Assembly (NCBI GenBank): GCA_963995505.1
Contig: OZ023190.1
Location: 16,052,092-16,116,091 of the forward strand
Direction: 5' to 3'
From: Hypericum androsaemum
Lineage: Eukaryota; Streptophyta; Magnoliopsida; Malpighiales; Hypericaceae
Length of the DNA: 64,000 nucleotides
Made by a program: the position numbers and the translations under genes. A model generated the notes under the pieces. That model was not told the DNA's origin. It did no database searches and worked only from the letters and a program-made list of their open reading frames with translations. Positions 30,967 to 43,217 of the stretch are shown here, one piece after another (position 1 is the stretch's first letter; every line of letters starts with the position of its first letter).

Positions 30967-33900
30967 TCAAGTTGGGTTGTAGATATCATGAATTCCCAAC
31001 TTGCGAAGATGATAGTTAAATTGATTACTTCCAAGAGCTTTTGTAAATATATCAGCAGTTTGTTCGTGGCTTGGAGTGTAGGGAGTAGTGATGAGACCTT
31101 CTTGTACCTTGTCGCGGATGAAATGGCAATCAATTTCGATGTGTTTGGTCCGCTCGTGGAACACCGAGTTCGATGCAATGTAGATGGCAGCGTTGTTATC
31201 GCAGTAAAGCTTCATGGGTTGTTGAACTTTGATCTTCAACTCTGTCAATAGGCTGCGAACCCACACTAGTTCGCATGCTGTAGATGTCATTGCGCGGTAC
31301 TCTGCTTCAACAGATGATCTAACAATGACCTTTTATTTCTTTGATCTCCAGATGACTGGATTGCCTCCTACGAAGAGGCAGTAGCCCGTGGTTGATTTAC
31401 GATCATCAATGCGCCATGCCCAGTCCACGTCTGTAAATGCAGATATAGAAAGATGTTTATGGTTCTGCAATAGCAAGCCTCTGCCGGGGCAAGACTTGAG
31501 ATATTGAAGTATTCTGCTCATGAGTTCAAGGTGAATTTCTCTAGGAGAGTGCATAACCTGACTAATTACACTGACAGCATAAGTAATATCAGGTCTTGTA
31601 ATTGTTAGATAAATAAGTTTCCCACAAATGCGTTGAAATTGGTGGACATTGGTTACCATCTTGCCGTCAATATTGGAGACTCTAAGATTAGGTTCTATGG
31701 GAGTTTTGAAAGGGGTCGAACCTATCTTCTTTGTCTTCTTAAGTAAGTCCAGGATATATTTTCTTTGACTTAAGAACAATCCCTTTGGTGAATATGCAAA
31801 TTCGACACCCAGAAAGTATTTCAATTTCCCTAAATCTTTGATATCGAATCTCTGTTTTAGCTCAGTCTTTAATCTATCAATAAGATAATTACTATCACCT
31901 GTTATAAGAATATCATCAACATATAGGAGGACTATTACTTTACCTAATTGGCTAGTGGAGATGAACATGCTGGTGTCTGAATAACACTTATAGAATTCGA
32001 GGTTAGTTAACTCACCACTTAATTTGTTATACCATGCACGTGGGGACTGTTTAAGGCCATATATGGCCTTGTGCTATTTACATACCTTGTTTGAAGATGT
32101 GGTGGTCAGACCAGGTGGCAAGTTTAAGTAGACCTCCTCCTCTAGTTTGCCTTGCAAAAACACGTTCTTAACGTCCATATGTTCCAGCTTTCATCCTTGA
32201 TTCACAGCTATTGAAATCAAGATGCGTATGGTATTCATTTTGGAAACGGGTACAAAGGTCTCACAATAGTCACTACCAGGGGTTTGGGTGAAGCCTTTAG
32301 CAACCAATCTTGCCTTATGCATCTCTATAGAACCATCACTATTGTGTTTAGTTTTAAAAATCTACTTACAGTCTATAGCTTTCTTGCCCTCAGGTAAGTC
32401 AACAATGGACCACGTTTGATTTCTTTTCAAAGCATTTAGTTCTTTCATCATTGCATTTTTCCAAACTGGTTGTATTAAGGCATCAACAAAACTTTAGGTT
32501 CCAAATTATTATCCAGGTGACTGATGAAAACCTTGTGTTTGGGTTTGACATGCTCATATGTAATGTGATTTTCAATTGGATAGTATCCCAAGTATGTTTT
32601 GAAATCCTTTAGTTTGCAGCTAATCTGCTTAGTTCTAGATGATTTCCTTGGTTGTAATTTTGTCTCAGCGACAAGATTAGGGAAGATTTCAGACATACCT
32701 GGAACCTGAGAGCTTGATTCCTCACACCTTCTGGGGATCTGAGGTGGGATTCTTTGCTCTTGTTCGCTTGGGTTGGATGTTGGCAAGTTGCAGATTGTAG
32801 AGTCAGTGCTACAATTTTCTGCAGGTAAGGTTCTGCAGTGTTCTGCTGGTCTGCTGCAGACTTCTGTAGGTCTGCAATTTTCTGCAGGTCTACTGCATGC
32901 TTCTGCAGGTCTGTAATTTTTGGCATCTACAGGTCTGCTGCAGCTTGATGGATCAGCTTGATAATGGTTTGCGCGTGTTATGGTCACTTTTCTCCCCCTG
33001 AACTGCATCCTGGTTACTGATTTGGAAGAAGGGCTACAGTTCAAAGAATTGAACATCCCTGGACACAAACTTTTGATGCAGCTTAGTGCTGTAGCACTTA
33101 TATCCCTTTTGCGTGCTCGAATAGCCCAAGAATATGCACTTCTCGGCTCTTTTGTCAAGTTTATCTCTCTTTCCTGCAGGTACATGAACAAAGCAAAGAT
33201 ATACAAAGACACGAAGATAGTCTAGATTCGGTTTTCTTTTTAGAAGTAACTCAAGTGGAGCTTTGCCATTCAAGGTTTTGCTAGGCATTCTATTAATAAT
33301 GTGGCATGCAGTAAGGACCGCTTCGCTCCAAAATTTCTTCTTGACATGTATTTTAAACATCATAGCTCTAGCCATATCAAGTAAACGATGATTCTTTCAT
33401 TTAGCAACCCCATTTTGCTGAGGAGTATAAACAAACGATGTTTGGTAAATTATGCCAAAATTTTTAACATAATCCCTGATTTTTTTTTGTATTTAGTCCC
33501 ATTTTCAGTCCTAAATGTCCTTATTTTTGCATTAAATTGATTCTGAATTAGGTTATTAAACTCTTTAAAAGCATTAAAAACCTCATTCTTATGCTTGAGC
33601 AAATATATCCAGATTCCTCTACTGCAGTGATCTATAAAAGTAACAAAGTATTGAAACCCATCATAGGACAAAGTAGGAGCAGACCACACGTCAGAATGAA
33701 CTAAATAAAATGGTTCATTGTAAATTGAGTCAGAAATATTAAAGGGAATTCTGCAATTTTTTGCAAATTGACAACTATCACATTGAATTTCAAGTTTGCA
33801 GAATTCAGGAAAGAGTTTGCCTAGGACAATGCTACTGGGGTGTCCTAATCTAGAGTGCCATAGCTCATGTAGTGACTTATTCTTGCTAGCTGTGAAAGCT

Positions 33901-34740
33901 GTAGGATTATGCTTAATCATGTAAAGTCCATTGACTAGTTTGCCCTCACCAATCTTCTTCCGTGTTGAGGAGTCCTGAAATTTAACAGAGTTAGCAAAGA
34001 AAATGGCCAAACAATCTAATTGTCGAGTAATCTTACTAATAGAGAGTAGGTTATTTGATAATTCGGGCACATATAGGGACTCTAAGTTGTGCTTATCTGA
34101 GAAAATGGTTGTAGAACCACTACCTTGAATAGGGATTTTAAAACCATTAGCTATGTAAATACACTGACCATGTGACTTTTTTAAGTCATTAATTAATGTA
34201 GGATTGTTGGACATATGCTCATTAGCACCAGAGTCAACAATCCACGTGCAATCAGGTTGTGTATCATGGCATTTAAACATCTTTAATGCATGTTCAGTTA
34301 TAGCATGATTAACAACAACAAGATTAGCAGTATTAGGATTACCCTCATTAGGAATTCTTGGATTCCTAGTTTCGACATTGTTGGCATCTCCTCTAGTTTT
34401 CAGGTGCTGCAATACTCGTTGAGCAATTTCTCCAATTGAATTTTTTCCATACCTTCTGAAGCAGCTGCGAAAGCATTTAAATGGTCAGTATGATCATTGT
34501 AAGTACGATCATTGTTCATCTTTTCCCTCAGCAGCTGCTTCATGTGTGGATGGAGGATCCAACACTTCTCTTTAGGGTGGCCCATTTTGCCACAATGATC
34601 ACATATAATGCTGGTTCTACCAGACCTTCCTCCTCGTCCCCTAGTGCTCGGTCCACCTCTAGAGTTCTCAAACTGTCTTGCAGCTTGTGCAGACGTCTCT
34701 TAGGTGCTGATAAATGCACTTGTTTTTGCAGTAGATTCAT
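30967..34740 (-). pseudogene. Copia A polyprotein, protease to RNase H, frameshifted
   Basis: Pieces in order on the minus strand: gag tail with zinc-knuckle remnants (34740-34400); protease CTWIVDSGANEHMS and pre-integrase LHELWHSRLGHPSS with integrase DVWSAPTLSYDG (34412-33450); integrase C-terminal part FWSEAVLTACHIINRMPSK (33375-33034); a serine/cysteine-rich linker with repeats of CSRPAE (33212-32475); reverse transcriptase VLLYVDDILITGDSNYL (31968-31333); RNase H with LYCDNNAAIYIASN (31290-30967). The intervening parts are out of frame, and a run of 18 G's at 34807-34824 lies upstream in gag. Confidence 0.88.
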
Positions 34741-35241
34741 TCTTTAGAGTTGAACCCATCAGTCTTTTTTTAGTTTCCTCCTTTGGATCCTTGCACATAC
34801 CAGGTTGGGGGGGGGGGGGGGGGGTCTGCAGCCATAAGAATTTATTTCTGGAGGGACTGAAACTCTGGACCTAGCCCCATGAGAATCTTGAAGATTTTAT
34901 CTTCATCATCTCGCTTCTTTAGGATAATTAGATCGACACTCGCAGGTCACAGCATTGCCAGCTCGTCCCACATTACTTTAAGCCTGCTCAGGTATTCAAC
35001 GAATGGCTTCTCATTCTTTTGAAGTTCAGCTATGCTTTTCTTCAATTCGGACTCCCGATATAGGTTGTCTTATTGGGAGTACAGCTCTTTGATCGAGTCC
35101 CACAAGCATTTTGCATTCTCTGCAAAATTGAACAAATTATGTAAGTTACCATCGATGGAGTTGAGTATCCATGACATAACCAGATGGTTATTCATGCTCT
35201 ACTCAAGAAAGGATAGATCGTTGGTGGATGGAAAGCTCCAT

Positions 35242-35469
35242 CTATGAAGCTACAAAGCTTCCATCTATGAAGCCCAATCTCCCTCTGCCACTGAGAGCGA
35301 TGTGAATCGCCTTGGACAAGGAGAGATAATTCTCGCCATTGAAGGACATGGTTGTGATCTTGAGACCAGTGTTGCCTTTGAATTTAGGCAGCTTTTTAAA
35401 ACTCGTCATCCCTGGATTGGAAGCTGCAATCTCAGAGGTATTGAGGCTGGAACTGGAATTGTCCGCCAT
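35242..35469 (-). pseudogene. Copia A gag N-terminus
   Basis: MADNSSSSLNTSEIAAS then FNGENYLSLSKAIHIALSGR, the usual start of a copia gag (UBN2-like) domain, 37 bp downstream of the primer site. It stops after 75 residues; the rest of gag (to 34740) is in other frames. Confidence 0.8.
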
Positions 35470-35682
35470 TGTTGTAATTCGGAAGCTAAAGGTTGAATCA
35501 GATTTGCTCTGATACCATGTAGAATTAGGAATTGATATAATGGAATTGCTTAATTCTTATTGAGAGTATACTGAGATATATATACAAGCTAGCTAATAAT
35601 TACAGAGATTAAAATTGGCTAAACTAGCTGATTGACTTCTTTAATTTTTCCTTTATTAGCCGTTGGAGATTGAGCGAGAAAG

Positions 35683-36767
35683 GCATGACCGAGCTGAATA
35701 GGAGAGGATTATTATGTGGACAGGATATTGGGAAGCTAGAATTTTGTGAGCACTGTGTGTTTGGCAAGCAGAAGAAAGTCAGTTTTCAAAAAGGTGTGCA
35801 CACTACAAAAGGAATACTTGACTATGTTCATTCTGATCTTTGGGGACCATCTCAAGTTGCATCAAAGAATGGTTTCAAGTATATGTTGACTATCATTGAT
35901 GATTATTCGAGGAAGGTGTGAGCGTTCTTCTTGAAGAGCAAGGATCATGTCTTTATCACTTTTAAGCAGTGGAAGACTATGATTGAAAAACAGACTGGGA
36001 GAGATGTCAAACATCTCTGCATAGACAATAGATTGGCATTTTGCTCTAGTTAGTTTAATGAGTTCTGCAAGAATGAGGGTATTGTCAGGTATAAGACAAT
36101 CCCTGGTACACCTCAACAGAATGGAGTCGCTGAAAGAATGAACAAAAATTTGTTGGAGAAAGTTCGTTGTATCCTGTCAAATGCTGGTTTGCCTAAGTCA
36201 TTTTGGGCTGAAGCAGCTTCCACTACCTGTCACCTTGTCAATCGTCCACCTCATGCATCTCTTGATTGCAAGGAACCTAAAGAAATGTGGTCTGGAAATT
36301 CTCCTAGTTATGCTAGTTTGAAGATATTTGGGTGTCCTGCCTATGCTCATACGAATAATGGCAAGTTAGAGCCAAGATCTGTAAAATGTATCTTCCTTGG
36401 CTATACTTCTGGAGTGAAGGGATACAAGTTGTGGTGTCCCGAGCTGTCTAAGGTCTTGTTGAGTAGGAATGTTATTTTCAAAGAGACAGACATGCTGAGT
36501 AAGAGGGAGGATATTTCTTCACCTAGTATTTCCAGTACTCCAAGTGTGGACTTGCAAAAGTCAAAAGTGCAGGTGGAGTTTGATGCTGATCCAGAAGCGA
36601 GTTTCTTCTGTGATGTTGATTGCCATGATCCTACTCATGGTAGGTTGTCTGATGAAGCTGAGAATGTTGGCACAGTTGAGAGGGAGCCAGCGTATTCTAT
36701 TGCTAGAGACAGGCCCAGAAGAACTATCAGGCCTCCACAGAACTGTCTAGTTACTCAGATGCTGTGA
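35683..36767 (+). pseudogene. Copia B integrase
   Basis: [17 protein letters not shown] (pre-integrase zinc-binding end), [11 protein letters not shown] (first Asp), IDDYSRKV followed by a stop at about 35919, then in the same area KQWKTMIEKQTGR, HLCIDN (second Asp, altered) and QQNGVAERMN (Glu). From 36138 the frame is open again: SFWAEAASTTCHLVNRPPHA, KIFGCPAYAHTNNGK and RSVKCIFLGYTSGVKGYKLW. Broken by at least two lesions. Confidence 0.85.
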
Positions 36768-36956
36768 AGTCGAAGAACTCTACTAGAGGGTTGGTTGCTA
36801 TGGAGGAGGAGATCGAATCGCTTTTCGCTATTAAGTTCGAGCATTGCTTGGATTTGGTAGGTGTTCGTGCTTGATGCTGATTGCCCTTAGGGGCTGGTGG
36901 TGAAGGTGGAGCAGCGTTGATGTTGGAGTCATAGAATTTGGTCCAAGGTAGAGATT

Positions 36957-37222
36957 TGTTAGGGTTTGTCTCAAATTCTAGACAAATTAGTACTCTATTC
37001 CTATTTAGAGTAGGGTAATAGTCTCCTATATATATCGGCCTATGCCTAGGTCTTTTGTGTGTAGTCGAGAGTTGTGAGGTAGAGAGAACCCTCATGGAGG
37101 CCATGTAACCAATTGGACTCACATAGTGGACGACTCTCCTTTGCCCGTAATTTTCTCCCCGTTTTAGGATTTCCACGTAAATCTCGTGTATTGCATTTTA
37201 CTCGTTTCAATCTGATTTCTCA
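36957..37222 (+). repeat. 3' LTR of copia B
   Basis: 266 bp, preceded by a purine-rich GGTAGAGATT and containing TATATATCGG near 37024 as a TATA-like box. No second LTR in the window. Confidence 0.7.
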
Positions 37223-38010
37223 ACGCATCTCGCTACCAATTAACACACTGGCGCTGTTTCACATTTCAACCAACTAGAATCAGTTGCTGGCTCACATACA
37301 ACGGGGTACTCTATATGGTCACAACAATTTTTTAGATAGCTTCATAATAATGAGAGACATACAAGCAACCAAGTCGGGAGTGCCCTAAATCTGATGATGG
37401 CAATAAGCACTTGAAAATTTCAGTAAGGATTGCTAGATATAATTCACCTGACCATAGATTGAACGGCAACATTACGGATCAAAATATTAGCAGAAGGGTG
37501 ACCATAAGAAATTCCATATTGATCCCATCCACTCTTTATTGCAATTCCATCATCCCCACACTAATGCAACAGTCTTCAATAATCACATCTTCGGAGGAAT
37601 CTGTTTACACCATGTAAACAACGAAAATGGTCACAATCAGCAAGGAGAGAAGGGATCCATTCACATACTTCTGTACAGTTCCAGTCAAAATGAGTTCCAA
37701 CAGGTTGATATGAAGGGAAAGTACTAGTGATTGTCGAGAGATTGGACATCTGAACGAGCTTATCAAAATTTCTGAACAAGATCACTACAATAATATTCGA
37801 GTAAAAATAAAATTTTCTGAGCAGACGTAAAACTAACTTCAGAGAGACTACTCATTCACGTCTATCATCTTCTGTTTCATTTCTCTTGGCTTTCTATGAG
37901 AAGTGTCACCAGGTAATAGCAGATAGGAATAGCGAAAAAGGTTACTCATTGGAGACTACGGGTGATTTTTGAGAGAAACACTAACTTGGGTCAATTCCAT
38001 CCGTATTTGG

Positions 38011-38607
38011 CAATGTTTTAAAAACTGCGGTCCGGCTGGTGGTATGATTGGTCGAACCGCTACCCAGGACTAAATCCGGGTCGATTTTTACATAAAACCT
38101 AGAATGTGATTCGACCGGCCAAAAAATGGTCGGACCACCTGGTTAGGTATTTCTGGGTGAACCGGTTCGCCCAGATCAGAAAAAATTTTGTTTATTTTTT
38201 CAATTTTATCGGATTTAATTTAGAAACAAAATCTCAACTTCCATTCTCAGAGTGTATACATCACTTTTGAATCACAACAAACTTATATTTTTAACAATTC
38301 TCGATAATATGTCAACTAAGTTAAACGAATTGGACTAATAGGTCGAACAAGAAAACTTGTATAATCATTTTCTTGTACTTCTAGACTTGTTTAATTCATG
38401 TTTGAATACTTTGTTTTGATAAATTGTATAACAAAGTTGCTAAATATGTAAAATTATTTGGTATTTAATCTTTTTTTTACTCTAAGTTAAACTTATCAAA
38501 CTTTATTTAATAATATTAATATATAATAGAAATTTTGGTCGGACCGGTGGTCCAACCGAAAATTTTGAGAATTCTAGGTCACCTTTCGAGTCGTTTTAAA
38601 AATATTG
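38011..38607. mobile_element. 597 bp hAT-type MITE in polygalacturonase pseudogene exon 3
   Basis: Perfect 8 bp duplication GTATTTGG (38003-38010, 38608-38615). Tips CAATGTTTTAAAAAC and, inverted, CAATATTTTTAAAAC. In unit B the uninserted site (GTGTTTGG, 44730-44737) is intact. A remnant with the same tip lies at 58138-58227. Confidence 0.92.
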
Positions 38608-39589
38608 GTATTTGGGACTTCAAATATGAGATTCAGAATAGTTACATTTCTGATTGTAACATTTTTGCAATCATATGGATGCAGGGTCCAAAATGGAGAA
38701 TCACGCAATGTGATGTTGGCAATGAGAATATCACTTGACCACATTATTTGGACACGGGGACCTCTAGTATGGTTAAGAAGCTTTTGTCTATCCTTCTTCC
38801 ACCATGCTTTACCCTGTCCATCTATGGTACCGTTGTATCCTGTTTGTAGACGGAAAGGTAGGAAGTCAGAAAAAATGGCTACAACTAACCATTCACTCGA
38901 GGAGACACACACCTCAACTTAAAAAAAGAAGATCACCATAAGCAATGTCTACCTTCAAAATGACATAAAAGTCCTAAAGTATAAAACTGATCCAGCACAA
39001 CTGATTCCTAAGTGCAGTTTTGTCATTAGTGACCACAAAATTAGGTCTTTTTATCCAATCAGTTTATTTTGCAGGTTGGAGGATCTGATTGCTCCATGAA
39101 TGCCTACCAGCATGCTCAACTGCAGTGAATAGAATTGCAGACAGAAATTTCGTTAAACAGAATAAAAGAACGGAGCGAAAGGGAAGCGGCAATAGCACGT
39201 CCATGTTCCCACACAAAATAAAATAAAATAGCACGTCCCTGTAGCCAATGACAGATTGACACGTGGCACTAGATGAATTCCGCGTGGGGAATTCCCTTTC
39301 TTTTACGAGCCGGAAAATACAAGTTGGAATGCAATATGATTTCCTTTTGATCTTTTTCCCGTGCTTCACACATAGGGGATGGCATATATGTCCATAACCT
39401 ATCCTATCATTACTCTATAGGTTTAAAATATATTGACTGTGACTGGGTGGTAGGGTCTAAGGTAGGGCCAGCTCGCGTGGAATTCACCTTATTTTGGGCC
39501 AGTTCACGTGGCCTTGCTTTCAGTCTCTTTTAGCCCTTGTCTCGGGCCATCTCGCTTGGCCAATGTTTCAAGCCAGCTCGCCTCTTGCG

Positions 39590-39790
39590 TTTGTTTGGGG
39601 GCTAGTTCTCCGAGTGCTAGCTCGCCTTGGTTTGGGAGTGAGCTTCGCGAGTACCATCTCGCCTAGGTTAGGAGGCGAGCTCTGCGAGTACCAGCTCGCC
39701 TTAGCCTGGGAGCGAGCTTTGCGAGTACCATCTCGCCTTGGTTTGGGGGCAAGTTCCGCTAGTGCCAACTCGCGTTGGTTTGGGAACGAG
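39590..39790. repeat. Minisatellite, about 37-bp unit, about 5 copies (unit B)
   Basis: Same unit as 23565-23697 with two more copies, so copy number changed after the duplication. Confidence 0.8.
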
Positions 39791-41208
39791 CACAAACTTG
39801 CTTAGAGCTCGCCTTGGTGTGATTGGGCCAATCTCGACTTGCTTTGGAGTAAGCCCACCTCGGGTCTGAAGTGAAGAGAACTTCGTTTCGGATTAGGCCG
39901 GCTCGCCTTGGAGGAAAGCGGACGCCATCATGTATCGGGTTATTAGCAAGCGAGATGCACTGCAGGTGAATTGTATCGAAGGTACGTACCGCGGTTGACC
40001 CCAACCAAGCAAGGGCTACCGCCATTTCATTTATATAATAACCTAAATAGTAAAATTTGTCAAATATCTTTTTCATAGATTTTCAATGCCCCAAAATTCT
40101 TTATCGGCTCCGAACCCAACTGACATAATGTCATGAACTCAATACAGTTCTTCTTTATTAGTCTTAATTATTGGAGGCTCCTCAACCGATCTTGCACACG
40201 CTTGCAAATTCCAAGTTTGTCTATATAGAGCAGATCAAATTATATTGATGATTTTTTTCATCCAGATAATGTGAAGCGATGGGTTGGTTACTAATTAGGA
40301 ACTTTTGAGTTCATAGTTTGGGTGAGTCCTTTTTTATGCTGATCCTAAATAAAAAAAACCAACGAAACCGTCTTGAGGATTTTCTTGGCTCGGTTTGGCC
40401 TATTTATGATAGACATTTGGGCTGGTACGTGGAGTCGGATGAACACGACCTAAGTTTCCAATATTAGATGACTGCTTAGATTTCTTATGTTGAGCTAGGT
40501 TTCCTTACATTGAGTGGCGGCTTAAGTTTTTTTATATTGAGTCTGATTTTCCTATGTTAGGCCAGGGCTAGGTTGGGATTTCACTATATAAGGAGAGCTC
40601 GGGTATAGGAGGAGGCATCACAAATCACACACAACAAACCCTAGCTACTCTAGTTATCTTTTTCCTAACTTAGTCATTTTTTCTCCTTCTCTATTAGGCC
40701 GACCACTCCGGATCCGTCCAAAATTCTTTTGACGTTCTTGTACTCTTTTCCACCCAACACACTCAATATCGATTAATTTAAGTACGAATTAGTATAATTT
40801 TTCAAAGCCAAAAATTTATAACAAATATTTAACATTAATAAATATTTTGCAGTTTTTTCGTGTTTTTTCTTTTACCGAGTAGTTCACGTGAATTACGTAC
40901 ATTGAACGGGTAACCCGTGACGGGCGTTTTAAAGGGTCCGGAACGACTTTTAAATGGACCACGTGACTAGCAATTAAACTTGTTATATAGTCCCCACATT
41001 GCTCCTCCACCGAAAATTTCCTGTTCTTTCTTGCAGCGGAATATTTCAATAAAGAACACATATTCACGCTTCAAGAAATAATTTTGCAGATATTTGCCCA
41101 AAACTTCCGTACAGAAACAACAACAAAAAAAGTGTGGCCGTGATGAAAATTCAAAATTAACAAAAAGAAAGAAAGCGCCGTAGTGGGGCCCGTTAGTGGG
41201 TAAAAATT

Positions 41209-42413
41209 GTGAATGGTAAGCTTTCCGGTCACTTTCAGCTGCACCAAAGATTGCATAATCTTTGCAGTTAACTTCCACGTGAGAAGAAATCCAGAAAGAT
41301 CACGATAGCTCAACGTGTCATAATTTTGGTAGGTATTTTTAAAAAAATATATTAAAAAGATACTGAATTTAAATGTTACAAAATTTAAAAAATAATCGAG
41401 TCTCGTTTCTAAATATCAAAAAATTTTAAAAATATTATTGATAAAAGATTTCTTAATTTTAGCATAGTCGTGTCTTCCATATTCTACGTTCAGGTCCACC
41501 CGGTCAATGCAAATCCCAACGTTCTCATGTCATTCGGTATCAAATTTTAGTAGTTTAATTTATTTTTTTGGTGATTTTCAATCCAGTGGGTTGGATTGTC
41601 GAATTTTATTCTTGTTTTTCATGATTACTTTAAAACTTTCAATTTTTACAATAACTGTGCCACAATTGAATAATTGTACTCCTAAAAATAATGGTGCACA
41701 TGTTTGAACGATAGTACTCAGCCTAGATATTGATACACCCTGAATAATTATACACCATCCTGAATAATTGTGCAACCTGAACAATGATACATCAGCTATT
41801 GGCATTGGGTTAAAGCCGCGGGTAAATAGGAGGTTTCGACAAAAAGTGTTTTGATATGCACTAATCTTTGTTAATTGATATGTTTGCTACCCGACAAATC
41901 AGATAATTCAGATGGAAACTCAAGCACTTACTAATCTGCATACTAACGTGTATGAGATTGCAGTCGTAATCTCTGTAAAAAAACACTGTCATCGACAGCA
42001 AGAAAAAAAGTGAATAACGTAATTACAACGTGAACCTAAAAAATGGAAAAAAAATAAAACCGTCGTGTTTAAGTGCATTATCAGTGCAACTATTATTAGA
42101 GGTAATGTAAAATTTTATTTATAAAAAAATTAGCTCAAATAATAGTACGTCTTAAATGTTAGTGTGCCATCGACCTGATTTTTTAAAATTGTATATATTT
42201 CAAAAAATTGCTTTTTTCTCCCTAAAAATGTTACCATGTGAAGATGGAAAAGATGTGGATGCAATGCAATGTGGCCACGACACGAATCTACATGGATTGT
42301 CGTTGCAGATGAATTGTGCACTCCGAAAGAAAAACGTGTTATTCTCAAAAGAAGAATAGAAACGTGTTTCAATATTATGGAAAAATATGAGTAATAAAGA
42401 GGGGCTGCTTTGC
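41209..42413. repeat. Internal repeat copy 3 (unit B)
   Basis: Third copy of the block seen at 26168 and 28096, without the MULE-type element, solo LTR, RING fragment or MITE. Serves as the reference for dating those insertions. No gene seen. Confidence 0.8.
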
Positions 42414-43217
42414 ATATAAATTAATTAATTACAACAATTATCTGGATAACAGGGTCCAAATTGACTAATAACAAGCCAATGTAGCTGGCTGGCTGGTCAA
42501 AAAATACGAGTGGTCCTATTTTCCTATATGTTTAGGCAGTTGGGCTACCAAATGCACGGAAAATCTAATGGGGGATAAGATAACGATGTTACCTTTCTGC
42601 CATATGACATTCATACCCAAAGATAAAGTGGCGTGACATTAATCTTAAAAGATGAGATTTGGACCACACCAAGGGGTCCAACTAACAACAATAAGTTTGA
42701 CCCGTTGTGTAATATGATAGGTAAGATGTCTTTATTTCAATGCAGCTAATCTACGTCTGTTTTTACAATAATACGAGAGTTGATCTAGACCTGCCGGAGA
42801 TCCAACTTGAACCCCGTCAATTCCTAGCACGCCTTATACCATTATGTCAAATGACTATGATAACCAGAAACAAGTTGCCTTCGTTTCACGTCTTTATTAG
42901 CAGTAAGCCGCCCAAACGATCAATATCTTTCCACAAGCACAAAAAAGAGAGAGATATACTAATTGTCTAGAAACAACCTCGCAAGGCATGCCAGGCATTT
43001 CCAAACCTCATTGACGTATATAATACCGAAAATTTTCCTTATGTACAACTGTATAACTAAAAAAGAAGAAAAAAGACATAGGTAAAGAACAGGCATGACA
43101 AAATCCCGAGATCAGGCGTACCAGCTCCGACGTGCTTAATCTTGAACGTTCCCGGGTCGCATCGGGTCGTTTGACTCCGGGAAGGCGCTTTCTCTGGCGG
43201 CCGAAGAACAAACAATG

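Larger units (their letters stand above)
30695..35674 (-). mobile_element. Copia element A, degenerate, in polygalacturonase exon 5
   Basis: Left LTR (3') 30695-30959, 265 bp, TGTAGAATTG to CTCAACA. Right LTR (5') starts 35518 and is cut off at 35674 after 157 bp, where a second copia begins in the other orientation. Primer site TGGTATCAGAGC on the minus strand at 35517-35506. Coding order on the minus strand: gag (35469 downwards), zinc knuckle and protease (34740-34100), integrase (to about 33034), reverse transcriptase (about 32480-31333), RNase H (31290-30967), with several frameshifts and stops. Confidence 0.9.
35675..37222 (+). mobile_element. Copia element B, 5' truncated, lacking reverse transcriptase
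   Basis: Begins abruptly at the broken LTR of copia A with GAG-pre-integrase sequence and ends with a 3' LTR at 36957-37222 (TGTTAGGG to TTTCTCA). The integrase is followed by only a few residues (AVKSKNSTRGLVAMEEEIES) of the pre-reverse-transcriptase linker; all of the reverse transcriptase and RNase H are deleted. Polygalacturonase exon 5 resumes right after the LTR. Confidence 0.85.
30644..38839 (-). pseudogene. Truncated polygalacturonase pseudogene (unit A copy)
   Basis: Equivalent to exons 3-5 of the intact gene at 43218-47113. Exon 3 starts at 38839 and is split by a hAT MITE (38011-38607). Exon 4 (37600-37448) is one base shorter than its partner because a run of five C's became four, which shifts the frame in the GDDG active-site motif. 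Exon 5 keeps about 29 bp at its 5' end (37253 down to about 37225) and 51 bp at its 3' end (30694-30644, with the stop); the 446 bp between are replaced by two copia elements. Exons 1 and 2 never were in this unit. No function is possible. Confidence 0.92.
23097..39147. repeat. Tandem duplication, unit A (expanded by insertions)
   Basis: Collinear with unit B (39148-45235). Shared blocks in order: the AATTTCGTTAAA(A)CAG start, a minisatellite region, a promoter-like segment (TATA near 24488 and 40583), the block at 26168-27664 or 28096-29690 against 41209-42413, the polygalacturonase 3' end (30459-30694 against 43012-43270), and polygalacturonase exons 5 to 3 with intron 2 up to about 39140. 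Unit A is longer because of a MULE-type element, a solo LTR, an extra internal copy, a MITE, two copia elements and a hAT MITE. Unit A ends inside intron 2 and unit B starts at once. Confidence 0.88.
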
